A stretch of 64,000 bases of DNA from assembly GCF_016756775.1 (NCBI RefSeq), contig NZ_JAERMU010000004.1, forward strand, positions 1 to 64,000, written 5' to 3'. Shown here in pieces: positions 29,001-38,872 of this stretch; the first letter of the stretch is position 1, and the number at the start of each line of letters is the position of its first letter. The stretch is from Dryocola clanedunensis subsp. sulfonylureivorans (GTDB lineage: Bacteria > Pseudomonadota > Gammaproteobacteria > Enterobacterales > Enterobacteriaceae). A program made the translations under genes and the position numbers. The notes beneath the pieces are model-generated. The model was not told the origin of the DNA, did not search any database, and worked only from the letters and a program-made list of their open reading frames with translations.

Positions 29001-32000
29001 CAGCGTGGTCATTGACCAGCGTCAGTTTGTCGATCTGAGCGGTGCTCGGGTCATAGACGAATGTCACCGTCACCGTCAGGCTGCTGCCGTTGACTGTCGC
29101 CTTGATAACGCTCTCACCGGCAAGGGTGCTGGTGACCGGCAAATCCAGCGCGCCATCGGTGCCGGTGGTCGCCGTTGCCGCAATACTCGCACCATTGCTG
29201 GCGGTAAAGCTCACGCTTTGATCGGCCAGCGTATTACCGCTGGCGTCCGTTACGATAAGCGCAACCCGGTTTGCAGATGTCCCGTTGGCAACCGCGCCGT
29301 CATTCATGACCTTCAGGCTGCCGGTCTTGATCTGGGCAGTATCACTGTCCGCCACAAAGCTGGCACCGACCTGCTGGCTGCTGCCATTAACGGTAGCAAC
29401 GATAACGCTTTTCCCCGCCACCTTGCTGGTCAGGGTCGCCGTCGCTATACCGCTGGCGTCGGTTGTCGCACTCGCCGCGATGAGGGCAGTGTTGCTGGCG
29501 CTGAAGCTGACGGTTGCGTCTGCCACAGGGTTTCCGCCCGCATCGGTGACCGTTGCCTGTACGCGGTTGGTTGCCGTGCCGTTGGCTACCGCACCGTCAC
29601 TGGCCATGACCAATGCACCATCGGCGATATGCGCCGTGTTGCCGTCGGCTTCGAAGCTGACGGTCACATGCTGGCTGCTGCCATTGAGGGTTGCCTGCAC
29701 CACGCTGTCGCCTGCTGTGGTGCTGGTCACCGGCAGAGTAATGATGCCGTTAGTATCGGTAGTAGCCGTTGACGCTATCACCGCACCGTTGCTGGCTGTG
29801 AAGCCAACAAGCTGATGACTTAGAATATTATTAAATTCATCCGTCACCGCAACGCGTACACGGTTTGCCGCAATGCCGTCGGTTGCGGCATGGTTAGCCA
29901 CGATGGTCATTGCGCCATCGGCAATCTGTGCTGTGGATGTATCGGCTATGAAATTCGACGAAACCGTTCTAAGGGTACCGTTCGACGAACCGGTAACAGT
30001 GGTGATACCGGCGCGAGTATTGGTCAGCGTCACTTCCGCGATACCGCTGGCATTAGTCGTTGCGCTCGGTGTGATGTTGGCACCGTTATTTGCAGAGAAG
30101 CTCACCGGCTCATTCTCAATCGGGTTGCCATTCGCATCGCTGAGCACAGCCTGAACGCTGTTGGTTGTGGTGCCGTTGGCAACGGAGCCATCGACCTTCG
30201 TGGTCAGCGCCCCGCGCATCGTAGTTTTGTCAGCAACAAACGTTGTGCTGACCGTCTGGCTGTCGTTATTGACGCTCGCAGTGACCTGGCTTGTGCCAGC
30301 TTTCTTGCTGGTTAGCCCAACGCTGACCATGCCGGAAGCATCGGTAGTCGCAGCAGGCTCAATGGTTGCGTCATTGTCGGCGCTAAAGGTGACTTTCTGG
30401 CCAGAGACGGCGTTCCCTTTTGCATCCGTCACTTTGACCCGTACCAGATTTCGGGCGCTGCCGTTGGCCAGAGCCTTATCGCTTCTGACTTCCAGTGCGC
30501 CAGCGACGATCGTGGCAGTGGCCGGGTCGGCCGTAAAGGTGACATTTTGGCTAAGCGTCTCACCCTTGTCCGATTTTGCAGTGATCTTGCTCGTACCGGC
30601 AGTAAGGCTGGTGAGCGTCGCGCTTGCCTTACCTTCGCTGTCCGTTATACCCGCGGCAGGCAACACAGTGGCCCCGTTAGTGGCGCTGAAAGTGATGGTT
30701 GTCCCGGAAATCGGGTTACCGCCTGCGTCCTGAACGACCAGTTCGATACCGATAGCGTCAGTGCCGTTTGCTATGCCTTTATCGGAGCTAACCGTGAGCG
30801 TACCCTGCCCGGTTGTTTTATCCGCAATGAAGGTCGTTGTCACCTTCTGGCTGTGACCCTGCACGGTAGCGATGACATTGCTGTCACCCGCTTTCTGGCT
30901 GATCTGACCAACGGTTGCCATCCCCTGGCTATTGGTTGTGGCGCTCGGGGCAATTTTCGCTTCATTGTCAGCGGTGAAAGTGACGACCTGTGCCGGAACA
31001 GGGTTACCCTGCGCATCCGTCACCCTCACGCTAATCTGATTCTGGGCGCGGTTATTTGCCACGGCATTATTTGTTTTCACCAGCAGATCGTCTTTCAAAA
31101 TTGTTGCCGTACTGGTATCGGCAACAAAGTCGACCGTAGCGCTCAGGGTCTCGCCGGTGGCGGATTTGGCCGTGACTTTGCTGCTTCCCGCAACGGTGCT
31201 GGTCAGGGTCGCGCTAAGCTTGCCGTCGCTGTCCGTCACGCCGCTTTCAGGAGTGACAGCCGCATCGTTGGTGGCGCTGAAAGTAATGTCGGTGCCCGGC
31301 AGTGGGTTGCCGCTGGCATCTTTGATCAGTAACGCTACGCTATTGGTCGCGGTGCCATTGGCTACCGCATGGTTAACACCGATGTTCAGCGCGCCCTGGG
31401 CGGTGGATTTATCGGCAACAAATGTCGTGTTCACCGACTGACTTTTGCCTTTCAGCGTTGCGGTGACCAGGCTGTCACCCGCTTTCTGGCTGGTAAGACC
31501 GACAACGGCCAACCCGTGAGCATCGGTCGTCGCGCTGGCGGTGATTTTTGCGCCGTTAGCGGCGCTGAAGTTAACCACCTGCGCCGGGACAGGATTGCCT
31601 TTTGCATCCGTGACTTTGACCTGTACCTGGTTACGGGCGCTGCCGTTGGCGACGGCATTGTTCGTAACCACTGTCAGATCTTCCGCCGCAATCGCCGCGG
31701 TGCTGGTGTCAGCTTCAAAGATGATCGTTTCGCTGAGCATGTCACCGTTGGACGCTTTAGCCGTCACGCTGCTGTCACCGGCAACCGTGCTGGTCAACGT
31801 GGTGGTTAACTTGCCGTTTTTGTCCGTTACGCCGCTTGCGGGGGTCGCTTTTGCACCATTGGTCGTGCTGAAGGTCACCGCTATTCCGGTCACCGCGTTG
31901 CCCTGGGCATCTTTTGTCTCCAGTTCGACAACGTTAGCCTCGGTGCCGTTGGCGACGGCATTATTAGCCATCACATTCAGCCTGCCATTAGCAGAAGTAT

Positions 32001-34311
32001 TGTCCGCGATAAAAGTAACCGCTGCACTCTGGCTGTTGCCGTTTACCGTAGCGGTAACGGTGACAATCCCCGCTTTGGTATGGGTCAGTGGCACCCTCAC
32101 CTTACCCCATGAGTTGCTGACGGCGCTTTGCTGGATGGTGGCTCCGGAGGTGGCGGTAAAAGTCACCGTCCTGTCGCCAAGCGGGTTGCTGTCGGCATCA
32201 GTGACCAGGGCCTGAACGTATGCCGCAGAGTGGCCGTCGGCTTTGACGTTATCTGTGATGACGGTGAGATCGCCGGCTTTTATCTGCCCGTTGTTTTCAT
32301 CATTGGTGAAAACAACCGTGGTGCTCAGACCGTTAAGATTTTTAGCCCCAACCTGTGCTGTTACGGTCGCGGTACCGGGCTTAGCGCCACTCATTGTGGC
32401 TGTATAGTTCCCCGCAGAAGTTTCTTTTACCGCGCTCAGATTCGTGCCATCCACACCGGTCGCTTTAAACACCACGCCGGTCAGCCCGGTGAGCGGACGA
32501 TCCTGTTTGTCATGCACGGTCAGCGTCAGCGTCGTGGTTGTCTGACCGTCGGCGACAATGCTTTCAGGCGTCGCCGCCAGGGAAGAGTGAGCGGTATCGA
32601 CATCGGCTGCAGCAAAGTGAACTTTCGCCGTGCGGCTATCGCCATCGCTGAGTTTTGCCACCACCGTTGCTTCACCCGGAACGGTACTAACCACATCAAG
32701 CGATGCACTGCCGCTCGCATCGGAAACGCCCTGCTTCGTCGTTTTGCTGCTGTCAGCAAGGGTGACCGCAAAGGTCACCGGCTCACCGGCCAGCGGTTGT
32801 TTACTGCCGTCAATCACGTGGAACACCACGTTCACAGGCGTCACACCGTCAGGCTGCGCGTTATCACCGCTGACGGTCACATCGCTGCCGAAATGCGCCT
32901 GCGGCGGCAAGACTTCAACGCTGAGATGGGAAGGTTTGGACTTGTTGCCTTTGCTGTCTTCCGCGACGGCGGTCAACACGTAGGTATTGAGGATTCGGCT
33001 GGCGTCGCTGGCTTTCGTTTTACTTTTTTTCGTCGATGCAGCCTGCGCTACCTGCGCCACTTTCCAGGCCGGGAGCGTCAGGGCAAAGTGCTGCGTATCC
33101 AGCTCTTTGATTATGCCGCCGGACTGTTGAAAACTGCCGCCGCTCCAGACGATATTTTTCAGGCCATGCTTGCTGCTGACTGTTGCGGTTAAAGTCTGGG
33201 TGCTTTTGCTTTCCCCCTGAACCTGCTCAGGAGCCAGCTGCATCTTGATGACCTGCCGCTTGCGGTATTCGAGGACAATATTGTTGTTACGCTCAACCAG
33301 ATCGTAGCGGCTGCGGGCAAGCTTGCGCATTGCATCAACGGCTTCAGGCGAGGCATTACGCGCCCAGGACTGATCGAGCTGGTAAGTCAGCGCCATATTA
33401 ACGTTGAAGTCGTCTTTACCCGACTTGCCCATTTTCTGTTCCGCGCCGACGGAGAGCATCGGGATCGGGGTATAGTTCACGCCGACCGTGACCGCATAGG
33501 GATCTTTTTGTCGATCGTCCTTACCAAACAGCGCCACTTCATCGCCATAGTACTGTTCATAGACTAACTTACCGCCCAGCTGCGGATGTGCCGGTAAGAA
33601 AGCATTAACCTGCAGATCAAACCCGTTCGCCGGGCGTTCGTCGTAATCTTCAAAATCGCGTGAGGCGTGCCAGCTGGAGAGTCGCTGATAGCCATTCATC
33701 GATAGCTTAAGATAATCCGCCCACAGTTCTGCGCCCAACCCAAGACGGGTGTTATGGCCAGTGATATCGTTGTCATAGAATGCGTTAGTGCCAACCATCC
33801 ACGATTCGTCAGGGAAAAAACGCATCCCGATACCAAGATTGAGCGTTGTACGGTCGTCTTTACGACGTGCGCCCATCTGGGTGAATAGCATATTCCGCGG
33901 GGAGTCATAGAGCGGTAACAGCATATCCAGACTGCTGTCACTCAGGGAAAAATCTTTATCCAGGCTGATCTGCGATTTTACCGTGCCGAACTGGCTGAGC
34001 CAGCCTTCCACCGTGCTGTTAACCGCGCTTCCCGCCTGGCTACGCGCGTAATCAGACAGCGCTTCGGATGAGGTCCTGTCCTCATCCGAAAGCGTTGTCC
34101 CGACGACCATTGCTCCCGAGGCAAGCTGCTGCTGGAACGGATCCTTACTCCCGGCAGGCGTCGATGCAGAGGGCAGCATATGCTGGCTGGCAGCGGCAGG
34201 AAATGCCATTGCAAGGCCTGAAACAGGCGGCAGCAGCTGAAGAAGAATGCAGCCCCAGGCAATCAATTTTTTTCGTAACGGGAGGGGTTGTTCGGCAACT
34301 GAGAAAGACAT
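26038..34311 (-). CDS. Giant intimin/invasin-family inverse autotransporter adhesin with 20 Ig-like repeats
   Basis: A 2757-residue surface protein of type Ve secretion. After a signal peptide (about 1-36) comes a short region ending in SLDMLLPLYD, then the inverse autotransporter beta-barrel (about 110-340; GMRFFPDESWMVGTNAFYDND is typical), and a linker helix (VERNNNIVLEYRKRQ). Next are a degenerate Ig-like domain and 20 bacterial Ig-like (Big_1 type) repeats of about 97-99 residues, each with an ANG motif, a GNP turn and a TFxAD end. Two diverged Ig-like domains and a C-terminal cap of about 100 residues without a lectin domain I recognise complete it. AAGGGT precedes the ATG. Related to YeeJ and intimin; attachment or biofilm is inferred. 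The repeats alternate in type (see findings). Confidence 0.9.
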   Translation of the reverse strand: MSFSVAEQPLPLRKKLIAWGCILLQLLPPVSGLAMAFPAAASQHMLPSASTPAGSKDPFQQQLASGAMVVGTTLSDEDRTSSEALSDYARSQAGSAVNSTVEGWLSQFGTVKSQISLDKDFSLSDSSLDMLLPLYDSPRNMLFTQMGARRKDDRTTLNLGIGMRFFPDESWMVGTNAFYDNDITGHNTRLGLGAELWADYLKLSMNGYQRLSSWHASRDFEDYDERPANGFDLQVNAFLPAHPQLGGKLVYEQYYGDEVALFGKDDRQKDPYAVTVGVNYTPIPMLSVGAEQKMGKSGKDDFNVNMALTYQLDQSWARNASPEAVDAMRKLARSRYDLVERNNNIVLEYRKRQVIKMQLAPEQVQGESKSTQTLTATVSSKHGLKNIVWSGGSFQQSGGIIKELDTQHFALTLPAWKVAQVAQAASTKKSKTKASDASRILNTYVLTAVAEDSKGNKSKPSHLSVEVLPPQAHFGSDVTVSGDNAQPDGVTPVNVVFHVIDGSKQPLAGEPVTFAVTLADSSKTTKQGVSDASGSASLDVVSTVPGEATVVAKLSDGDSRTAKVHFAAADVDTAHSSLAATPESIVADGQTTTTLTLTVHDKQDRPLTGLTGVVFKATGVDGTNLSAVKETSAGNYTATMSGAKPGTATVTAQVGAKNLNGLSTTVVFTNDENNGQIKAGDLTVITDNVKADGHSAAYVQALVTDADSNPLGDRTVTFTATSGATIQQSAVSNSWGKVRVPLTHTKAGIVTVTATVNGNSQSAAVTFIADNTSANGRLNVMANNAVANGTEANVVELETKDAQGNAVTGIAVTFSTTNGAKATPASGVTDKNGKLTTTLTSTVAGDSSVTAKASNGDMLSETIIFEADTSTAAIAAEDLTVVTNNAVANGSARNQVQVKVTDAKGNPVPAQVVNFSAANGAKITASATTDAHGLAVVGLTSQKAGDSLVTATLKGKSQSVNTTFVADKSTAQGALNIGVNHAVANGTATNSVALLIKDASGNPLPGTDITFSATNDAAVTPESGVTDSDGKLSATLTSTVAGSSKVTAKSATGETLSATVDFVADTSTATILKDDLLVKTNNAVANNRAQNQISVRVTDAQGNPVPAQVVTFTADNEAKIAPSATTNSQGMATVGQISQKAGDSNVIATVQGHSQKVTTTFIADKTTGQGTLTVSSDKGIANGTDAIGIELVVQDAGGNPISGTTITFSATNGATVLPAAGITDSEGKASATLTSLTAGTSKITAKSDKGETLSQNVTFTADPATATIVAGALEVRSDKALANGSARNLVRVKVTDAKGNAVSGQKVTFSADNDATIEPAATTDASGMVSVGLTSKKAGTSQVTASVNNDSQTVSTTFVADKTTMRGALTTKVDGSVANGTTTNSVQAVLSDANGNPIENEPVSFSANNGANITPSATTNASGIAEVTLTNTRAGITTVTGSSNGTLRTVSSNFIADTSTAQIADGAMTIVANHAATDGIAANRVRVAVTDEFNNILSHQLVGFTASNGAVIASTATTDTNGIITLPVTSTTAGDSVVQATLNGSSQHVTVSFEADGNTAHIADGALVMASDGAVANGTATNRVQATVTDAGGNPVADATVSFSASNTALIAASATTDASGIATATLTSKVAGKSVIVATVNGSSQQVGASFVADSDTAQIKTGSLKVMNDGAVANGTSANRVALIVTDASGNTLADQSVSFTASNGASIAATATTGTDGALDLPVTSTLAGESVIKATVNGSSLTVTVTFVYDPSTAQIDKLTLVNDHAAANGSAANQVKVRVKDARGNLAKQMNVSLSASNGATVAATGTTDDNGEYLASLTSLVAGDSQFTAEVNGYSDSITVNFAPDNATAHIADGDLTVTRDNAPADGKQNNRIALRVTDANGNVLTGQTVSFTADNGAKIAPDGVTGTTGTLSVPVTSTVAGESTITASINKLSQSVKMTFTYDTETATVSALTVVSDDALANGTATNSVKAVILDAQGNPVPDMTVAFSADNGADIAASGISDASGEVVVTLTNRKAGQTRVSAQVNGHSLSTAVNFKADGSTGQIVASSLVVTKDNAVADGVQNNRVQLAVTDANGNALSGETVNFTADNSAKIAETGTTEADGTLSLPVTSIKAGDSNITASIKGSKQSVKMTFSPDNATATVNSLVVISDKSVANGTASNSVKAIVRDAKGNYVPDMVVYFSADNGAKITASGTSSEDGSVMVALTNLHAGITNVTLTVNGAGQSIPTTFIADASTAVIAAGDINVLSDNAPANGVNANHIQVIVKDANDNLVADKTVSFSAAEAGVSVASTAVTDSAGQITVPVTSTVAGVGTIKAKINASEQSKTVTFIADSATASIAAADFKVTKNNALSDGVDANQVQARVKDAQGNIVSDALVNFSASNGAVIGDVVPTNAQGLVTANITTIQPGISQITATINGQKQSVNVSFIEVRVPVITAVNDVTAGSVGPLQSGQLTNEASPVLTGTADKNVTIRLYNDGKLIGTSAADASGDWTIKPASPLTVQGNNALTVTAALTPESPESAPTEPFILNLDSIAVVPGITRVTDSGNEVAEGGTTNGADVVIWGTAEPRATVNVYAVRLADRISTLLGTTTATESGSWNFEVADPRIFQDSGEFRFQAKITDTAGNSTKSGDCPPFTVYFQNWPAPAGTPGYLAQSSSDDITSSQVASLLSSTGNALIISRPPANYANSIDLPAPSSAKGANVYISIDGSPSTILKIAGDPKVRLSANTNTTWYSNGTEWRQVY

Positions 34312-35031
34312 TTATACCCTTAGTACTATTCCTAAAAAAACCATCGCGCGCGTAGTTGGCACACTTATTGATTAGAGATAGTCCACAAATGGAGCAGGGA
34401 TTGGAAGCGCAAAAAAAAACCACCTCCGGCAATACCTTACAAAACACATGGTAACTATATGTAATACATTGAAATTCAAAAATTGTGAATTTTCATTTTA
34501 GATAAAACGCATTTCGTGCCGCTAAAATAAACAAGAGGCTAAATTCAACCAAAAAGAAAACAGAAAAATAAAAAGCATGAAAATTATACTTAATAAATAC
34601 TATATTCGTGAGTTAGTAATTTTTACGATAGATGATTTGATGATCAACGACTAACAATGAATAAATATTGAAAATGACTTAACATTCAATATGTTACAAT
34701 AAACAAATCAAAACCAGACCACCTTTTTAACCAGAACGTTACGACTAAAGCTAAATTAATTTTGATTAAGTTCGCCAATGCCATGCCAATTCGAATCGAG
34801 TGCCCCCTGTGATGATTGAAAAAATCTCAGGGAATTTATCGCCGGGGCTCTTTCAATTTATTTTTATGTACTTAAGCCAAATAGCTTTCTTCAGCAGAAT
34901 TATTTTTGCTGCATATTCAGACAACTAACTGACGGAACAGCGCTTTGCCCTGGAGCAGATCCGGTATCGCTTTTCCATATTTAGAGCTGGCTCGCAGGAG
35001 TAATGAAACGCATTGGGGAGTTGCAGCTTTC
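34312..35031. other. AT-rich region upstream of the adhesin gene
   Basis: About 720 bp without a supportable gene on either strand. It is strongly AT-rich (34430-34780 in particular), as expected for the control region of a silenced surface adhesin. No operator could be identified with confidence. Confidence 0.5.
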
Positions 35032-35058
35032 CGGCGGGTAAATGAGCTTTACCCGCCG
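35032..35058 (-). terminator. Hairpin after the porin gene
   Basis: A perfect 11-bp stem (CGGCGGGTAAA and its complement, 5-nt loop) directly after the porin stop codon. The minus-strand tail is not T-rich, so termination efficiency is uncertain. Confidence 0.6.
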
Positions 35059-35066
35059 TGATTTGA

Positions 35067-36218
35067 TTAGAAGTCGTAGCGCAGACGCACCAGGTTCATG
35101 TCGCCCAGATCGTCGGTGCTGGAGGTGAACACGTGTTCGTAATCCACGCGGAAACCGTAGTCCAGCTGGAAGCTGACGCCCAGGCCGTTATCGATACGCT
35201 GGTAGTTACGCCCGTTGATGTATTCGATACGGTCGCCCATGAAGTAAGGCTGTACGGTTTTCAGCGCGTACTGGCCAACCGGGATGGTGTAGCCCGCGAA
35301 GTATTCCACGCCCCACGCGTCGCCCGCGAAGTAGTCGTTCACGTCCACTTTTTTGGTGGTCATGAAGTTCTGGTACCAGCCGCCGCCCACGCTGAACGTC
35401 CATGCATCTGGTTTCCAGCTCAGCGCCGTACCCACGATGTTCTGGTCATAGCTTTTGCTGTCGTCGTCGCCATGGTTGCGCATCTGGGCACGGGTGTAGT
35501 TCCACGCCGTACCCCAGGTCAGGTCTTTGCTCAGATGGTAATCCACACCGAGCGAGCCGCCGCCTTTACGCTTGTAGCTCAGGCCGTTGCCCGGCTGGTA
35601 TTCGCTATCGTCAAACAGGTAAGAAGCGTAAACATCCGCATCACCGAAGGTATTTTTATACTTCAGCATTTTTCGGGAACGATAGGAGCCATCGTAGTCA
35701 CCGTTAATGCCGTTACCCGGTGCCTGGCCTATCATGTCGTAGTCCCAGATATCCGTTTTCGCCCCGACCACGTCGTAATAAATACTGTTTTGCTGACCAA
35801 AGGTTAACTGACCCCAGGTTTTGCTTTTCAGACCGGTGTAAAGCATACGTCGGGTCGTGTCGTTGGCACCTTCCGCATAATGGTTATCCCAGTCAAAGAC
35901 TGCCGGAATATTAACGCCCAGTTCGTAATAGCTTATCCAGCTAATATCATCAAACAGATAATAGTCTGCCGCAAAGCGGAAGCGCGTCCCGCCGTCGAAG
36001 CCATTGCGTTTATAAGAGCCTTTGTCGCCGTCTCCGGACATCATGTTGAACTGCGGACGAATACTGCCGCCAACGGTAAAGTTCAGGCGGCTTAAGGGAT
36101 CGCCTGCCTGCGGATCCTGCTTTATTAAGGTAATTTCAGCGTTAGCGGCGAACGAGGCCGAGCCCAATAGCAGTCCGGCCCCCACCAGCAGTGAAAGTGT
36201 GTGCAGTTTTGTTTTCAT
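35067..36218 (-). CDS. Outer-membrane porin of the general porin family
   Basis: A 383-residue outer-membrane porin. The signal peptide ends at ANA|EITL, the mature part is rich in alternating strand patterns, and the last residues LVRLRYDF end in Phe, the outer-membrane assembly signal. SKTWGQLTFGQQNSIYYDVV resembles the beginning of the constriction loop of OmpC-type trimeric porins. The overall sequence is not OmpC, OmpF or PhoE; the substrate is unknown. It stands alone between the adhesin and ybbP, on the same strand as both, with an AT-rich upstream region of about 240 bp. Confidence 0.85.
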   Translation of the reverse strand: MKTKLHTLSLLVGAGLLLGSASFAANAEITLIKQDPQAGDPLSRLNFTVGGSIRPQFNMMSGDGDKGSYKRNGFDGGTRFRFAADYYLFDDISWISYYELGVNIPAVFDWDNHYAEGANDTTRRMLYTGLKSKTWGQLTFGQQNSIYYDVVGAKTDIWDYDMIGQAPGNGINGDYDGSYRSRKMLKYKNTFGDADVYASYLFDDSEYQPGNGLSYKRKGGGSLGVDYHLSKDLTWGTAWNYTRAQMRNHGDDDSKSYDQNIVGTALSWKPDAWTFSVGGGWYQNFMTTKKVDVNDYFAGDAWGVEYFAGYTIPVGQYALKTVQPYFMGDRIEYINGRNYQRIDNGLGVSFQLDYGFRVDYEHVFTSSTDDLGDMNLVRLRYDF

Positions 36219-36430
36219 TAGTGAACCCTGGTAACCAATTTTTTTATAAGCGTCAAAATATTACAGGGTATTTGTCTCGCCGGGGTCTGAAATTTTTACG
36301 GATTTGTGCGCTTAACCCTTCCGTGTTCTTAATATCTATTACAAAAATATATAAATATAATTTAAATATGCACCAGCTCAATGAAATGCAAAATATACCA
36401 GCGTATATAGCGATGATTTAAGCGAAAACA

Positions 36431-36446
36431 GGGGGGATATCCCCCC
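36431..36446 (-). terminator. Terminator after ybbP
   Basis: Six G, ATAT, six C form a short GC-rich hairpin; on the minus strand it is followed by TGTTTT. It lies 12 bases past the ybbP stop. Confidence 0.65.
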
Positions 36447-36457
36447 TTCTGAAATCC

Positions 36458-38872
36458 TCAGGCCACAAACTGCCGGAACAGCGCCTTACCTTTCAGCAGG
36501 CGGATGCCCAGCCAGCCGCCGCACAGGGAAAGCAGCACCGCGCCGGTAACGGGCAGGATCGCCCACAGTCGCCAGTCCGGCTCCCACGGGAAGTCGAAGA
36601 CCTTCGTTTGCAGCATGCCCAGCGCCGTTTCGGCACCGATGGCCGCCACCAGCCCGGAAACAAATCCCAGCACGGCAAACTCGCACCACAGCGTGGTTCG
36701 CAGCAGGCGCTTGCCGGCGCCCAGCGTGCGGTAGACCACCAGCTCCTGATGACGCTGGCGCATCCCCACCTGCACCTGGGCCAGCAGCAGCAGGACGCCG
36801 CAGGCGGTAACCAGCACAACCATCACCTCCAGCGCGCGGCTCACCTGCTCCAGCACCTGCCCGACCTGGCGCAGAATAGCCCCGATATCCAGCAGGCTGA
36901 CCGTCGGGAATTCGCGGTTGAGCTGCGTTAACAGCGTGTTCTTCCCCTCCCAGCGGAAGCTGGTGAGCCAGCTTTGCGGCTGGTTGTCCAGCGCGCCCGG
37001 CGGGAAGATAAAGTAGAAGTTAGGCCGCAGGCTTTCCCAGTCCACCTTGCGCAGGCTGGAGACTCTGGCCGAGAAGTCCTGGGTGTCGCCCATAAAGGTG
37101 ACCGTATCCCCCAGTTTGATATTCAGGCGTTTCGCCACGCCCTCGTCCATTGAAACCTCGCCCGCTTTCGGCGGCCACTGCCCCGCCAGAATCGGATTGT
37201 GCTCCGGCTTCTGGCTTTGCCAGGTCAGGTTAAGCTCGCGGTTCAGCGCTTCGTCCGGGTTGCCTTCGGTAGATTTGCCGTTAATCGCCGACATGCGCAC
37301 CCGCACAATCGGGTAGAAGGTTTCCGGGATCACCTGATGCTCGGCGAGGAAGGTTTTCACCGGCTGCACCTGATCGGTGGCGATGTTCAGCAGGAAGTAG
37401 TTCGGGCTTTCCGGCGGCATCTGCTGCTGCCAGCGGTCGAGCAGGTCGCCGCGCAGGACCAGCAGCAGGGCCAGCAGCATGAACGACAGCGAGAACGCGG
37501 CAAGCTGGCTTAACGTCGCCCACGGCTGGCGCAGCAGACGGTTCACCGCCAGGCGCAGCGCGAGGTTTTTCACCGTCAGCTTTTTGAGGATTTTCAGCAC
37601 GCCCCAGCCGACGATGCCGCACAGCGCCGCCAGCACGACCGTTCCCGCCAGCACCGCCCATAGCAGGGTGCTTCCGCCCATCAGTAGCGCTAACAGCAGC
37701 ACCACGACGACAGTAACGATCGGCAGATACACCTTTAGCGGCCAGACGCTGGCCACCGCGTCACGACGCAGCACGCGCAGGGGCTGGGTGGCCAGCAGCA
37801 GGCGATAAGGCCGCAGGCCGACCAGCAGTGAAATCACCACCATCGACCCCACGGCCCAGACCCACGGCCACAGGCTGGCTGGCGGAAGCGCCGCTGGCAG
37901 AACAGGCTTTAACAGCCTGATCAGCACCGCCTCAAACACCATTCCCGCCGCGCCGCCGGTCACTGCCGAAAGCAGGAGCACCATCAGCCACTGGCCGATG
38001 ATTAGCTTGCGCAGCGCCGCGCGCCCTGCCCCCAGCGTTTTCAGGATGGCGACCAGATCGTAGCGGCTGCGGCAGTAGTGGCTCATGGCCACCGCCACGG
38101 CGGCCACGGCTAACAGCAGGGTCAGCAGAGCAGAAAGCAGCAGGAACTGTTGAGAACGCTCAAGGGATTTGCCCAGCGCCCCCTCGTCCTGCTCCAGCCC
38201 GTACCAGCGCTGCTCCGGCGTCAGCTTTGGCAGAAGGTAGTTTTCAAAGGATTCGATTTGCTGCGGCGTGCCGCCAAATTTATAGCGCCACGTGATGCGG
38301 CTGCCGGGCTGCACCGCACCGGTTTTTGCTACGTCCGCCAGGTTCATCATTAAGCGCGGGGCCATCTGGAACGGATTAAAACCAGAGTCCGGCTCCTGCA
38401 CCACTTCCCCGGCAATGCGCAGAGTGGCATCCCCCACGTCAATATTGTCGCTCACCTTCAGGTTCAGCAGGGCCATCAGGCGCGGGGCCAGCAGCACGCT
38501 GCCCGGCTCGGGTTTCAGGCCGGGCGGTTTTGTTTCCAGCTCGCCGTACATCGGGTAAACGCCGTCCACCGCTTTGACGCTTGCCAGCTGCGGCGTATCC
38601 CCCGCGAAGGTCATGGTGGCGAAAGTGAGTTGCTTACCCACTTTCAGGCCGTCCTGCTTCGCCTGGCTCAGCCACGCTTCCGGCACCTCACGCGCGCTGC
38701 GTAGCGCCCGGTCCCCCGCCATAAAGTCGCGGCTTTGCTGGTTAAGCCCCTGTTCCATGCGGTCGCTGATGTTGCCCAGCGCCAGCACGCAGGCCACCGC
38801 AAGGCTCAGCGCCAGCCAGACGATAAGCAGCGAGGGCGAGCGCCATTCGCGCCAGAACCAGCGGGCTATCAT
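36458..38872 (-). CDS. ybbP: ABC transporter permease YbbP
   Basis: An inner-membrane permease of the FtsX/MacB superfamily, partner of the ATPase YbbA. The 804 residues match E. coli YbbP. The topology is one N-terminal helix, a large periplasmic domain, a first FtsX-like block (SQQFLLLSALLTLLLAVAAV), further helices, a second periplasmic domain, and a C-terminal FtsX block (LEVMVVLVTACGVLLLL). I use the ATG at 38872, which overlaps the ybbA stop (ATGA) and matches the MIARWFWREWRSPSL start, not the in-frame codon 12 bases earlier. The substrate is unproven; E. coli work links the complex to the neighbouring TesA and YbbO. Confidence 0.95.
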   Translation of the reverse strand: MIARWFWREWRSPSLLIVWLALSLAVACVLALGNISDRMEQGLNQQSRDFMAGDRALRSAREVPEAWLSQAKQDGLKVGKQLTFATMTFAGDTPQLASVKAVDGVYPMYGELETKPPGLKPEPGSVLLAPRLMALLNLKVSDNIDVGDATLRIAGEVVQEPDSGFNPFQMAPRLMMNLADVAKTGAVQPGSRITWRYKFGGTPQQIESFENYLLPKLTPEQRWYGLEQDEGALGKSLERSQQFLLLSALLTLLLAVAAVAVAMSHYCRSRYDLVAILKTLGAGRAALRKLIIGQWLMVLLLSAVTGGAAGMVFEAVLIRLLKPVLPAALPPASLWPWVWAVGSMVVISLLVGLRPYRLLLATQPLRVLRRDAVASVWPLKVYLPIVTVVVVLLLALLMGGSTLLWAVLAGTVVLAALCGIVGWGVLKILKKLTVKNLALRLAVNRLLRQPWATLSQLAAFSLSFMLLALLLVLRGDLLDRWQQQMPPESPNYFLLNIATDQVQPVKTFLAEHQVIPETFYPIVRVRMSAINGKSTEGNPDEALNRELNLTWQSQKPEHNPILAGQWPPKAGEVSMDEGVAKRLNIKLGDTVTFMGDTQDFSARVSSLRKVDWESLRPNFYFIFPPGALDNQPQSWLTSFRWEGKNTLLTQLNREFPTVSLLDIGAILRQVGQVLEQVSRALEVMVVLVTACGVLLLLAQVQVGMRQRHQELVVYRTLGAGKRLLRTTLWCEFAVLGFVSGLVAAIGAETALGMLQTKVFDFPWEPDWRLWAILPVTGAVLLSLCGGWLGIRLLKGKALFRQFVA

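Noticed and set aside
28204-29772. 522-codon and neighbouring frames antisense to the adhesin repeats
   Set aside because: They repeat with the Ig-domain period and change phase with it, as expected for shadows of a repetitive gene.
34780-34860. A tRNA-like TTCGAATC stretch before the adhesin gene
   Set aside because: Only the T-loop-like bases are present; no acceptor stem or anticodon arm can be built around them.
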